A DNA stretch of 64,000 bases, taken from assembly GCF_001436315.1 (NCBI RefSeq), contig NZ_AYZA01000019.1, forward strand, positions 148,189 through 212,188. Direction: 5' to 3'. Below the pieces are notes generated by a model. It was given only the letters and a program-made list of their open reading frames with translations. It had not been told where the DNA came from and did not search any database. The stretch comes from Ligilactobacillus aviarius subsp. aviarius DSM 20655 (GTDB taxonomy: Bacteria > Bacillota > Bacilli > Lactobacillales > Lactobacillaceae). A program made the position numbers and the translations under genes. This document shows, one piece after another, positions 18,575 to 27,201 of the stretch (position 1 is its first letter; every line of letters starts with the position of its first letter).

Positions 18575-19822
18575 ATGGCAAAATACGAAACCTTAATTCC
18601 ACGGTTTGTTTCATACGTTAAGAAAAACACGCGGTCAGATGAAAATTCAACAACGATTCCATCAACTCAATCACAAGTTGAATTTGCAAAGGATTTAATG
18701 GCTGAATTAAAGAAAATTGGAATGCAAAATGTTCGGTTAAACGATCAAAGCGGCTATGTTTTTGCAACGTTGCCAAGCAATCTTCCAGCAGGGAAAATTG
18801 CTAAGAAAGTCGGCTTTATTTCACACATGGATACGGCTGATTTCAATGCTGAAAATGTTCAACCACAAATCATTGAAAACTATGATGGCGAATCAGATAT
18901 TAAATTAGGCGATACAGAATATTCATTATCACCAAAGGAATTTCCAAACTTGAAGAAGTCAAAGGGCCACACCGTAATTACAACAAGCGGTGATACTTTA
19001 CTTGGGGCCGATGACAAGTGCGGGATTGCTGATATTATGACAGCAATGGAATACTTGATCAATCATCCAGAAATCAAGCACGGCGAAATTGAAGTCGGCT
19101 TTGGCCCGGACGAAGAAATTGGAACGGGTGCTGATCACTTTGATACTAAAGACTTCGGGGCAGACATTGCTTACACCGTTGATGGCGGTCCAATTGGCGA
19201 ACTTGAATATGAAACATTCAACGCTGCCAGTGCAAAGATCACATTTAAAGGGAAAGATGTTCACCCAGCAACCGCAAAGGGCGTAATGGTTAACGCTTTG
19301 AAGCTTGCAATGGAATTTGACCGTCAATTACCAGCTGACGAAGTTCCTGAAAAGACTGAAGGACGTGAAGGATTCTTCCTCTTACTTTCGTTAGATGGGG
19401 CAATTGATGAAGCCCATGCCGCTTACATCATCCGCGATCATGATCGTGAAAAATTCGAACAACGCAAACAAATGATGTTAGCCATCGCCAAGAAGATGAA
19501 TGATGAACTTGGTCAAGAACGTGTAATTATTGATATGAACGATCAATACTACAACATGCGTGAAGTCATTGAAAAGGACATGACGGTTGTTGACGTTGCC
19601 AAGAAGGCCATGGAAAACTTAGACATCAAGCCGGATATTTATCCAGTTCGTGGTGGAACAGACGGCTCAAAGATCTCATTCATGGGCATCCCAACACCTA
19701 ACGTCTTCACTGGGGCAGACAACATGCACTCCCGGTTTGAATTTGCCGACGTCAATACAATGGAAAAGGCAACAGACCTTGTAATTGAAATTGCCAAGTT
19801 GCTCGGTGAAGAGGCTGAATAG
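18575..19822 (+). CDS. pepT: Peptidase T (tripeptide aminopeptidase)
   Basis: PepT removes the N-terminal residue of tripeptides in the cytoplasm, completing peptide use in protein-dependent lactic acid bacteria. The 415-residue protein has the M20 metallopeptidase signatures: SHMDTADF and [14 protein letters not shown] for the zinc ligands and catalytic Asp, [14 protein letters not shown] with the general-base Glu, and the terminal [18 protein letters not shown] and DNMHSRFEF. Length matches the family. It has its own promoter and a strong terminator, so it is monocistronic. Confidence 0.96.
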   Translation: MAKYETLIPRFVSYVKKNTRSDENSTTIPSTQSQVEFAKDLMAELKKIGMQNVRLNDQSGYVFATLPSNLPAGKIAKKVGFISHMDTADFNAENVQPQIIENYDGESDIKLGDTEYSLSPKEFPNLKKSKGHTVITTSGDTLLGADDKCGIADIMTAMEYLINHPEIKHGEIEVGFGPDEEIGTGADHFDTKDFGADIAYTVDGGPIGELEYETFNAASAKITFKGKDVHPATAKGVMVNALKLAMEFDRQLPADEVPEKTEGREGFFLLLSLDGAIDEAHAAYIIRDHDREKFEQRKQMMLAIAKKMNDELGQERVIIDMNDQYYNMREVIEKDMTVVDVAKKAMENLDIKPDIYPVRGGTDGSKISFMGIPTPNVFTGADNMHSRFEFADVNTMEKATDLVIEIAKLLGEEAE

Positions 19823-19850
19823 GTCATTTAAAATCAGATAGAAATCTTAA

Positions 19851-19883
19851 AAAGATTGTGATTGGATATCACAATCTTTTTTT
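19851..19883 (+). terminator. Terminator after pepT
   Basis: AAAGATTGTG and CACAATCTTT form a ten-base-pair stem with a nine-base loop followed by seven T. Confidence 0.93.
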
Positions 19884-19915
19884 ATCCATGAAATTTAAGG
19901 ATTTACTTATAATTA

Positions 19916-19944
19916 TTGAATATCCGTGATGTTAAGATTATAAT
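19916..19944 (+). promoter_or_regulatory. Promoter of deoR-type gene
   Basis: TTGAAT at 19916 and a perfect TATAAT at 19939 are 17 bases apart. This is the only strong promoter seen before murI, yaaA and the hydrolase. Confidence 0.75.
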
Positions 19945-19981
19945 TGAAATGTTACCGATTAGAACGGAATGAGGTGTCATT

Positions 19982-20764
19982 TTGATTCAGGAAAAAAGAA
20001 TTGAGCTAATTAAACAATTACTAGAGGAACGGCAAGAACTGACAACAAAGGATATTATGGATGAATTCGACGTTTCTCAAGATACTGCGCGGCGTGATAT
20101 TGTGCTGCTTACGGAACGCGGAGAAGTTCGCCGGACTCACGGTGGAATTTTACCGTTGGATTTTGGACGGAGTGTCCCAAATTATCAAAGCCGGTTAGGA
20201 CAATTTACCAAGGAAAAAACGCGGATCGCGATGGAGGCGTTAAAATATTTTAAGCCGCATCACGTTTATTTTATTGGCTCCTCAACAATTTTATTGAAGA
20301 CATGTCAGAATTTGAATATGGCCCTTACTGTTCATACGCACTCGCTTGATAACTGTATTGCGTTATCGGATCATAATATAACAACGGTTAAGATTTCAAG
20401 CGGAACGCTTAACCACGAAAACCGTTATTTCTATTCAAACTTAGCGGTCAAAGAACTTCAAAATATCGTTTTTGATACGGCGTTTATTGCGGCTTCCGGA
20501 ATCGATAAGAATGGGGTTTACCTGCTTGATCAGGGAGATGCCGAAATTGTAGGGGTTGCTGCTCAACAAGCGCGCAAAGTTGTTTTGGTTGCTGAACACC
20601 AAAAATTCGTCAATAAATCATACTACCGGATCTGTCCGTTGGATATCATTTCAACGTTTATTACGGATCGGGAACCAACCGCTGAGCAACGAAAAATGTT
20701 TAGTCCACATACACAGATCATTGTTGCGAATGGACGCTCAAAAAAGAAATCAAGTAAGAAATAA
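19982..20764 (+). CDS. DeoR/GlpR-family transcriptional regulator
   Basis: A 260-residue repressor-type protein. The N-terminal helix-turn-helix (LTTKDIMDEFDVSQDTARRDI, residues 20-40, with GEVRRTHGG after it) is the DeoR signature. The C-terminal DeoRC sensor domain binds a sugar phosphate in relatives and has a YFIGSST phosphate loop here. The start is TTG at 19982, after GAGGTG. No sugar gene adjoins it: glutamate racemase, yaaA and a hydrolase follow, so the ligand cannot be guessed from context. Confidence 0.9.
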   Translation: MIQEKRIELIKQLLEERQELTTKDIMDEFDVSQDTARRDIVLLTERGEVRRTHGGILPLDFGRSVPNYQSRLGQFTKEKTRIAMEALKYFKPHHVYFIGSSTILLKTCQNLNMALTVHTHSLDNCIALSDHNITTVKISSGTLNHENRYFYSNLAVKELQNIVFDTAFIAASGIDKNGVYLLDQGDAEIVGVAAQQARKVVLVAEHQKFVNKSYYRICPLDIISTFITDREPTAEQRKMFSPHTQIIVANGRSKKKSSKK

Positions 20765-20779
20765 TTAGAGGTAAGAACT

Positions 20780-21547
20780 TTGAACACGAAAGCTGAAAAA
20801 CAACCAATCGGGGTGATGGATTCCGGGTTGGGAGGATTAAGTGTCCTTAAAGAAATCATTAAGTTGATGCCGAACGAAGACTATGTTTACTTTGGCGATT
20901 CCGCCAATGCACCATATGGGACCCGCACCGCGGAAGATGTCTATCGACTTACAAAGAATGTTGTCGAGATGTTTATTGATCAATACAATGTCAAAGCCAT
21001 TGTGATTGCTTGCAATACGGCAACCAGTGCGGCAGCGGCTCGACTACGGGAAGAATATGATCTGCCGATTATCGGACTGGAACCGGCAATTAAGCCAGCG
21101 GCAATCGACTATCCGCACGGAAAAATTATTGCAATGGCAACGGAATTAACGTTGGCAGGGAGCAAGTTTGAAAACCGGGTTCGCGAGTTAGGTTCGAATG
21201 CTGAAATCATTAAGGTCCCAGCACCGGATTTAGTTGAATATGTTGAACACGGCGAACTCGATTCAACTAACGTAAAGAATTATTTACATCAAATTTTAGA
21301 TGATAAGTTGCCCGTTGATGCCGTGGTTTTGGGATGTACTCATTTCCCGTTTGTTCAAGCGGCAATTCAGGAAGTTGTTGGGCAGGATGTTGCGATTTAT
21401 GATGGCAGTAGTGGGGCTGCACGGCAATTAAAACATCAGCTGGAAGCAATTCATAAATTATTAACGGCATCTGATCAAGGAACGGTCAACTTAAATAACA
21501 GCGATCCATCACAAATCAAGTTAATGGAGAAACTGCTGGCAAAATAG
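20780..21547 (+). CDS. murI: Glutamate racemase
   Basis: MurI makes D-glutamate for peptidoglycan by interconverting L- and D-glutamate without cofactor. The 255-residue protein shows GVMDSGLGGLSVL and FGDSANAPYG near the N-terminus and both catalytic cysteines, in VIACNTATSAA (about residue 76) and VLGCTHFPF (about residue 188). Translation starts at TTG 20780 behind TTAGAGGTAAG. It lies 15 bases after the DeoR-type gene and 12 bases before yaaA. Confidence 0.93.
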   Translation: MNTKAEKQPIGVMDSGLGGLSVLKEIIKLMPNEDYVYFGDSANAPYGTRTAEDVYRLTKNVVEMFIDQYNVKAIVIACNTATSAAAARLREEYDLPIIGLEPAIKPAAIDYPHGKIIAMATELTLAGSKFENRVRELGSNAEIIKVPAPDLVEYVEHGELDSTNVKNYLHQILDDKLPVDAVVLGCTHFPFVQAAIQEVVGQDVAIYDGSSGAARQLKHQLEAIHKLLTASDQGTVNLNNSDPSQIKLMEKLLAK

Positions 21548-21559
21548 AAGAGGTGCAGA

Positions 21560-22336
21560 ATGAAAATTATTATTTCACCTGCTAAGCAAATGCAGGTCGA
21601 TACTGATACCTTTGATGTCTTATCCGAGCCGCAAATGCTGTCGCAAGCCGAAGAAATTATGAATTACATGAAATCGTTGACGACTGATGAACTCAAAAAG
21701 TTGTGGCATACAAGCGATAAGCTGTTTCAATTAAATGCTGAACGGCTAAAGTCAATGGACCTGAAGAGTGAATATCAGACACCAGCAATTTTAGCGTTTT
21801 GCGGTTTGCAATATCAGTATATGGCCCCGGATTTGTTTACGCAGCCTGCATTAGATTATATTCAGCAAAACATGCGGATTCTTTCAAGTTTTTACGGGGT
21901 GTTGCGCCCGTTCGACGGCGTTGTCCCATACCGGCTTGAAATGAAAGCAAAGGCTCATGTTAACGGGACGCGGAATCTGCATGAATTTTGGAACCGAACT
22001 TGGTTTGATTTATTGACCAAGGATGATGATTTGATCATTAACTTGGCATCAAAAATGTACGCTCATCAAGTAGACCGATACATGAAGAATACGGACGTTA
22101 AAATGATTTCATGTGTCTTTGGTTACTATAACGAGCAAAAAAATAAGGTAATTCAGGATAATACGTATGCCAAAATGGCCCGGGGTGAAATGGTTCGTTA
22201 CATGGCTGAAAATGATATTCACGATTATCATGAAATCGTGAATTTCAATGATTTCGGCTATCAGTACACCCCACAATATTCTGATGACGAAACGTATGTC
22301 TTTTTAAGAGATCCAAAACAGAAAAGGAAATTGTAA
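21560..22336 (+). CDS. yaaA: YaaA-family peroxide stress protein
   Basis: A 258-residue member of the YaaA (DUF328) family, recognised by the N-terminal MKIIISPAKQM, SSFYGVLRPFDGVVPYRLEM near residue 110-130, and INLASKMYAHQVDRY. In E. coli YaaA limits free iron and oxidative damage during peroxide stress; later structural work describes a DNA-binding fold. Its last base pair overlaps the start of the following hydrolase gene (TAATG), indicating translational coupling. Confidence 0.93.
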   Translation: MKIIISPAKQMQVDTDTFDVLSEPQMLSQAEEIMNYMKSLTTDELKKLWHTSDKLFQLNAERLKSMDLKSEYQTPAILAFCGLQYQYMAPDLFTQPALDYIQQNMRILSSFYGVLRPFDGVVPYRLEMKAKAHVNGTRNLHEFWNRTWFDLLTKDDDLIINLASKMYAHQVDRYMKNTDVKMISCVFGYYNEQKNKVIQDNTYAKMARGEMVRYMAENDIHDYHEIVNFNDFGYQYTPQYSDDETYVFLRDPKQKRKL

Positions 22337-23133
22337 TGAAAATTAAAATGCGTGATGGCGTCGCTTTAGATTGCCACCGATACGGAAAAGGCCAGCCGGT
22401 GGTTCTAGTTCACGGGTTTGGCGGAATTCAAGAAATTTGGGTTGGTCAAGTCAGTTGGCTTGTCGCTCATGGATATGAAGCAATCGTATATGATCAACGA
22501 AACCACGGTGCTTCCCAGCCGATTGCTGGGCCAGTTCAGGTAATGGGCTTGGTGCAGGACCTGCATGATCTAATTACCCAATTGCATTTGAAAAAACCGT
22601 TTTTGATTGGCCATTCAATGGGTGCGGGAGCCGTTTACGGCTTTCTCGGATACTATCCAAGTTTCAAATTAAGCGGTGCAATGGGTATCGATCAACCGCC
22701 AAAAATGTTGAGCAACTCTGAATGGCCGTATGGTTTTTTGGATGTAACGGATGATAATTATCGGACTAACTTATTAAAAAAGCGCAAGGTTCACGAAACG
22801 TTGAACGGACTTGATGACCGGATTTGGCAACGATACCATCCGGCAAAGAAGCAAAAGCCGTTTCGGTTAAAGGAAAATCTGGGATTATTAGTTAATGAAG
22901 CACGGGCAGATTGGCGCAGCGCGTTGGAGCATACCCAAGTTGACACACTGCTTGTTAGTTCAGTCCAAAGTCCATTTTTCGATTATCGATTTGCTGAAAC
23001 AATGGAACGCCTTAATCCGCAACACATTCATGCGTTGGCAGTTGAAGGCGCCGGTCACGATGTTCAAGCAGAAATTCCAGACAAATTTAATCAAATCATG
23101 GGTGCTTTTTTGAAAAACCCGGCAACGTTTTAA
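22336..23133 (+). CDS. Alpha/beta hydrolase
   Basis: A 265-residue alpha/beta-hydrolase-fold protein. The oxyanion region VVLVHGFGGIQEIW (residues about 22-35), the nucleophile elbow GHSMGAG with Ser near residue 95, and a late His in EGAGHDVQAEIP complete the expected catalytic triad. No lipoprotein or secretion signal is present, so it is cytoplasmic. The ATG overlaps the yaaA stop. The substrate is unknown; esterases, haloperoxidase-like and lactonase-like enzymes share this architecture. Confidence 0.88.
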   Translation: MKIKMRDGVALDCHRYGKGQPVVLVHGFGGIQEIWVGQVSWLVAHGYEAIVYDQRNHGASQPIAGPVQVMGLVQDLHDLITQLHLKKPFLIGHSMGAGAVYGFLGYYPSFKLSGAMGIDQPPKMLSNSEWPYGFLDVTDDNYRTNLLKKRKVHETLNGLDDRIWQRYHPAKKQKPFRLKENLGLLVNEARADWRSALEHTQVDTLLVSSVQSPFFDYRFAETMERLNPQHIHALAVEGAGHDVQAEIPDKFNQIMGAFLKNPATF

Positions 23134-23200
23134 TTTACTTTTCGAACAACTGTGTTAAAATTCAAATGTTATAAATTTTTTCAAGGAAAAGGGTGGTAAA

Positions 23201-23962
23201 ATGGCAGCAAAGATGAATGCGACGTGCATTATTTGCGGAAAACACTATTCAGTGATGGAAGGTTTTTACCTGCGAAGTTTAGGTCGCGATTTAACTCAGC
23301 AAATTAAAGAAGAGTATTCAAATGTCAAACCATCCTCGTTTATTTGTTTAAACGATTTGCAACATATTCGGTTAAGCAACCTTGAGAACATGATCAATGA
23401 GGATTTAGATTCTAACCGGAAAATCAATGATGCCCTTGAGAAAAACCTCAACAGCAACCACTACGTTGTTAAGAACACCAACAGTATGAAATTGACCCGC
23501 GGGCAAAAGATTGCGGATGCCTTAGCGAAATATGCCGGAAGTTGGGGCTTTATCATTGCCTTTTGTATTTTCCTGTTTGTTTGGATGTCGGCCAATACAT
23601 TACATATTTTTGGAATTCACTTTGATCCGTATCCATTCATTTTGCTGAATCTTTTCTTAAGTTGTTTGGCAGCCTTACAAGCGCCGGTCATCATGATGAG
23701 TCAAAACCGGCAAGCTGAACGTGATCGGTTCGATGCTGAAAACGACTATAAGACGAATCAAAAAACAGAAATGGAATTGCGGAACTTGCATAAAAAGGTC
23801 GACCAGTTGAATGAAGTTCAATGGCCACACTTATTGGATATCCAAAAAACAGAAATTGAAGTTTTAACGGAAATTGAATCAGAATTGCAACAAATGAAAA
23901 TTAAGCAGAACGAATTGATTAAGGCACGACAACATCAGACACGTCATCGCTCGCGACAATAG
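23201..23962 (+). CDS. DUF1003 membrane protein
   Basis: A 253-residue protein of the DUF1003 family. An N-terminal CIICGK pair of cysteines may bind metal; two central hydrophobic helices (residues about 110-165) follow the typical GQKIADALAKYAGSW and include the family-typical NLFLSCLAALQAPVIMMSQN, and the C-terminal 70 residues form a predicted coiled coil rich in Glu and Gln. The family has been linked to cation stress and membrane topology is conserved, but function is unknown. It has its own strong terminator. Confidence 0.85.
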   Translation: MAAKMNATCIICGKHYSVMEGFYLRSLGRDLTQQIKEEYSNVKPSSFICLNDLQHIRLSNLENMINEDLDSNRKINDALEKNLNSNHYVVKNTNSMKLTRGQKIADALAKYAGSWGFIIAFCIFLFVWMSANTLHIFGIHFDPYPFILLNLFLSCLAALQAPVIMMSQNRQAERDRFDAENDYKTNQKTEMELRNLHKKVDQLNEVQWPHLLDIQKTEIEVLTEIESELQQMKIKQNELIKARQHQTRHRSRQ

Positions 23963-23966
23963 ATAA

Positions 23967-24000
23967 AAAGGATTGCGCCAAATGGCACAATCCTTTTTTT
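23967..24000 (+). terminator. Terminator after DUF1003 gene
   Basis: AAAGGATTG-GCC and GGC-CAATCCTTT arms with one mismatch form a long stem followed by seven T. Confidence 0.92.
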
Positions 24001-24218
24001 AGCAGTGAGTGATATTATAAAAGGTTTTAAGAATTTAATTAGAATAAGAAAAGGTAGCCACTGCATAACGGTTATTTTATCTCAAAAATGAAAAAATTCA
24101 ATAGAATTTAATAACTATTGTGAAAGTTATGGGAAAATCATATATTTAAAAGGCTTTTTATTATGATATTCGGGTCAAATAGGATATACTTAAGGTGTAA
24201 TCAAGGAGGAATTGGATT

Positions 24219-24425
24219 ATGAATAAAGATTATAAAGAATTAATTTCAGATTTAACAGCAGATGTTGAACATGTAAATCAACGCATCAAAGAACTTGATA
24301 ATATCACTGATAAAGAAGATTTACCTGAAGATGAAATGGAATTAATCGATCGTCAAGAAAAGGTAATGAAAGATTACGCTGACGTAATGATGGAACGGAT
24401 CGAATTATACAAAACACGTGATTAA
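24219..24425 (+). CDS. Small acidic coiled-coil protein
   Basis: A 68-residue acidic protein with heptad-like spacing of hydrophobic residues (LISDLTADVEHVNQRIKEL, then LIDRQEKVMKDYADVMMERI), suggesting two helices in a coiled coil. A perfect AAGGAGG precedes the ATG by eight bases and a 16-bp terminator follows, so it is a real, separately transcribed gene. I do not recognise the family. The 218 bases upstream are AT-rich and hold no other feature apart from possible promoter elements (TATACT at 24185). Confidence 0.75.
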   Translation: MNKDYKELISDLTADVEHVNQRIKELDNITDKEDLPEDEMELIDRQEKVMKDYADVMMERIELYKTRD

Positions 24426-24443
24426 TTTGAGCGGTTAAATCAT

Positions 24444-24482
24444 AAAAGACGAACTTTCACAAGTTGAAAGTTCGTCTTTTTT
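24444..24482. terminator. Bidirectional terminator
   Basis: A perfect 16-base-pair stem (AAAAGACGAACTTTCA and its complement) with a five-base loop, with T runs on both strands. It can end both the small plus-strand gene and the minus-strand pair that converges on it. Confidence 0.92.
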
Positions 24483-24514
24483 ATTTTAATATTCGGATAA
24501 TTGTCAAAAGTTGA

Positions 24515-24790
24515 CTATTTCTTGGCTTTTGATGAAGAAAAGTAAACTTTATGGCTTCGCGGAAATTCTCTTCCGAATGAAGTCTTGATTTGACGCTTAG
24601 CGTTTTGATCATTGAGTTCAATATCAAGTTCTTTGTAGCCAGTTTCAACTAACCGGGCTGAATCTTCCGTTAACTTAATGGTTACGGAACGGTCTTTTTT
24701 GAAGGTATAAAACTCAAGCAGGTCAAACCGTCTTTTCTTTAAATTGGTAACCGCAGTCTTTTGGGCCTGTTTTAATTCGACTAATTTCAT
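24515..24790 (-). CDS. Small basic protein, paralogue of 26752-27018
   Basis: A 91-residue basic protein of unknown function. Its C-terminal half (ETGYKELDIELNDQ, then REFPRSHKVYF) aligns with that of the 88-residue protein at 26752-27018 (ESGFERIRKKNLNK, then VEFPNSKKIYY), and both begin MK-VV/LV; they appear to be divergent paralogues. It follows the 108-residue gene after six bases, so the two form an operon. The pair layout resembles toxin-antitoxin or small regulatory modules, but no catalytic motif is recognised. Confidence 0.7.
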   Translation of the reverse strand: MKLVELKQAQKTAVTNLKKRRFDLLEFYTFKKDRSVTIKLTEDSARLVETGYKELDIELNDQNAKRQIKTSFGREFPRSHKVYFSSSKAKK

Positions 24791-24796
24791 TTCGTA

Positions 24797-25123
24797 TTAC
24801 TTCCCACCTAAAAAATGTTCTAAGTCATGCGTAAAGTCTGCCTTTACGATGTTGGTCGTTAAGTAGACGATTTTAACTTGGTTTTCGTCCCGAATAAACG
24901 CTACCCGTACTGGTGGTAATTGAGGGGGATTAACGCGGCATTCGTAACACTTATTGCCTTCGACTTCGATCCGGGTTGCAAGTTTAACCTTTGCGAAGTC
25001 CGTGTCCATTTGCCGGGTTAATTGTTTTTCAATTGTTTTTTTGATTATCTTTTCTTGATGCCGGTAGGTCTTAAAAACTTTCCGGCAGCCTTTTGAATCA
25101 TAGCTGAACTGATAATTTGCCAT
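24797..25123 (-). CDS. Uncharacterised 108-residue protein
   Basis: A basic N-terminal half (residues 1-45) is followed by a beta-rich half with YECRVNPPQLPPVRVAFIRD and VKIVYLTTNIVKA. The order of an R-V strand, a P-x-R-V strand and a hydrophobic I-V-Y-L strand recalls RelE/Gp49-type folds, but the similarity is too weak to claim. Read divergently from the DUF5677-like gene and just upstream of the 91-residue gene. AAGGATTTT precedes its ATG. Confidence 0.65.
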   Translation of the reverse strand: MANYQFSYDSKGCRKVFKTYRHQEKIIKKTIEKQLTRQMDTDFAKVKLATRIEVEGNKCYECRVNPPQLPPVRVAFIRDENQVKIVYLTTNIVKADFTHDLEHFLGGK

Positions 25124-25269
25124 GAAAATCCTTCCTTTATTAACTGATACTTCAATTTTAGCATTGATTTTAAAATTTAACTATTGATACCCCTTTTAAT
25201 GCGATAAGGCTTTTTAATAACATAATTGAAATTTTTCAATTAAAATGGAGGTGAAAGTAGGGAAAATTA

Positions 25270-26748
25270 ATGAATAATTTATTGAATCAAATCAAAATAC
25301 TTACCGAACAAGTAAGTCAGAAATGGAATGAAACGGATAGCCTTGTGAGTCAAACCGTTACTCAAATGGCCAAATTGAATTTGGAACTAACGGAAAATTT
25401 CTTTGAATTGCTTGAAAAAGGGTATCCGATCGCTGCGCGGATCGTTGCCCGGCCCGTTTATGAACGCAGTATGTTTTTGCAATACATTTTGCATGATCGC
25501 CGCGAAATCAGCTCGCGGGCATTGCTATTCTACCATTCAAGTCGGTTACGGCAATATTTGTGGTTAGGTTATATTTTACGTGACCCCGAGTCATTTAAGG
25601 ATTACTCGCAAGAATACCAAACTTATCAAAAACAAAACCAAAAGATGATCCGCAGTCAAAAGAAATCGATGAAGAAGTGGGTCAGTGAGCAGATCGAAAA
25701 TGAAAAACAGGCATTCAACCGGATTGAAGAGCTTGTTAAATATTGCGATATTGAACATTTTGATAAGGATGAACGGCGGAAAACGTGGTACCGGCTTGAT
25801 CCGGAAGTCTTTGGCGGAAAATTAAAGATTTCAACGTTGTCGGACGTTTCAAAATATGTCTTAAATGATAAGCAAAATTACTATTATAATCTGTTTTACG
25901 GGATCGATTCGTTATTCACTCACGGGTATTTAATCGCGGACATGCTTGATGCTCAGGTCAATGAATTTAAGGTAGCGTTGCTGACGATGTGTCTCGGAAA
26001 TTTGAACAGTTTGACGAAGTTTCTTGAACTCGATGACGCCCAAGCACAACAGTTAAAGACGCTTAATCGAAAAATTAAGCAGTTGCGGATCGCAAAGACT
26101 CCAATGAACTTGAATGAGTTTAAGGAGAAACTGGATGATCAAAAGTTAGCCGCCAAGTTTAAAACTCAGATTCAACAAAACTTTGATGCTTACCGTTATC
26201 TTGCAGATCATCAACACAACTATGCATTGCACGTGCTTTTACGGACAATCAATGAACAGATTATGAGTTGGAAATGGATGAATCAAGATCATCCTGAAAA
26301 TCGGATCAAGATGTTCACGCTGACAAGTCAGATTCAGACAATTTCTGACTTGTACCGGTTAAGTATTCCGAATTCTACGGAGCAGGATACTTTATCGCAT
26401 TTGCGGCGGGATAAGAAGGACGAGTATGATGAACTTGCTCAAGATGTAATGCGCGAACGGTCATACCGGAAAGATAAGCAAAAGCGGCGTTGGTTTGTCC
26501 TTGAAAGTGACCAGCAAACTGTACATTCAATGCATCAACTGGAACATGTTGTTCTTGAAAACGAAGGAGAATTTGCATACTTGTATGCTAATGGTTTCTT
26601 ATCGGTTCACGTTCATGGAATTAACCTTGAACTCCCATTTATCCTTAATAAAAAGCCGGTATTCCTCTTAGGCGGGGCTGATGAAACGCATACGTGTCAC
26701 CAGGTTGCTCAAAAATTATGGCAGTTATTTCAATCAAAGGATGATTAA
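25270..26748 (+). CDS. DUF5677-like protein with internal duplication
   Basis: A 492-residue soluble, helical protein. The first half resembles the DUF5677 family: RPVYERSMFLQYILHD at residues 61-76 and YYYNLFYGIDSLFTHG near 205-220. The second half contains a matching element, RTINEQIMSWKWMNQD at residues 325-340, followed in both copies by a Ser- and Leu-spaced helix, so the protein seems to have arisen by internal duplication. A distinct C-terminal beta-rich domain of about 90 residues (WFVLESD to the end) follows. GGAGGTG supports the ATG. It is divergent from the minus-strand pair and four bases before the 88-residue paralogue. DUF5677 proteins are often near defence or stress genes; function is unknown. 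Confidence 0.7.
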   Translation: MNNLLNQIKILTEQVSQKWNETDSLVSQTVTQMAKLNLELTENFFELLEKGYPIAARIVARPVYERSMFLQYILHDRREISSRALLFYHSSRLRQYLWLGYILRDPESFKDYSQEYQTYQKQNQKMIRSQKKSMKKWVSEQIENEKQAFNRIEELVKYCDIEHFDKDERRKTWYRLDPEVFGGKLKISTLSDVSKYVLNDKQNYYYNLFYGIDSLFTHGYLIADMLDAQVNEFKVALLTMCLGNLNSLTKFLELDDAQAQQLKTLNRKIKQLRIAKTPMNLNEFKEKLDDQKLAAKFKTQIQQNFDAYRYLADHQHNYALHVLLRTINEQIMSWKWMNQDHPENRIKMFTLTSQIQTISDLYRLSIPNSTEQDTLSHLRRDKKDEYDELAQDVMRERSYRKDKQKRRWFVLESDQQTVHSMHQLEHVVLENEGEFAYLYANGFLSVHVHGINLELPFILNKKPVFLLGGADETHTCHQVAQKLWQLFQSKDD

Positions 26749-26751
26749 TTA

Positions 26752-27018
26752 ATGAAAGTTGTTAGTCGGACGGCGGTTCGCGTTCAGCTTGAAAAAAGCT
26801 TTAAGGCGTATTCGAGTTGTCACGCAACGTTGACCAATTACAAGCAAGATCGGCGAATCGATATCATCAAGAATAAAGACGATTTTGTTTATCGCGAAAG
26901 CGGATTTGAACGGATTCGCAAAAAAAATTTGAACAAGGCGAAGGTGATGAATCTTGTTCAAAAACAAATGGAAGTTGAATTCCCGAATAGTAAGAAGATT
27001 TACTATTTAATTAAATAG
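26752..27018 (+). CDS. Small basic protein, paralogue of 24515-24790
   Basis: An 88-residue basic protein that starts three bases after the DUF5677-like gene and must share its transcript. The C-terminal motif EFPNSKKIYY matches EFPRSHKVYF in the minus-strand 91-residue protein, and the overall lengths and order of charged and hydrophobic residues agree. A strong terminator follows. Function unknown. Confidence 0.7.
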   Translation: MKVVSRTAVRVQLEKSFKAYSSCHATLTNYKQDRRIDIIKNKDDFVYRESGFERIRKKNLNKAKVMNLVQKQMEVEFPNSKKIYYLIK

Positions 27019-27071
27019 CGGTTTTCGAATCTCACGGTTTATTTTTAGAACTAAGTTATTCGGAAATAGTT

Positions 27072-27106
27072 AATAGGTTATGACGAACGTCATAACCTAT
27101 TTTTTG
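27072..27106 (+). terminator. Terminator after the DUF5677-like locus
   Basis: AATAGGTTATGAC and GTCATAACCTATT pair perfectly around a four-base loop; six T follow. Confidence 0.93.
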
Positions 27107-27201
27107 ATCCCTTTGTAACCTAAAATGTGCTAGCGAAAATTTTTAATTCGTGGTACGGTCAAAATATTAAGTAAAAAATTTATTATGAAAGGAGCTATTT
27201 T

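Noticed and set aside
24797-25123. RelE-type toxin
   Set aside because: Only a loose strand pattern fits; key basic catalytic residues cannot be aligned with confidence, so the function was left open.
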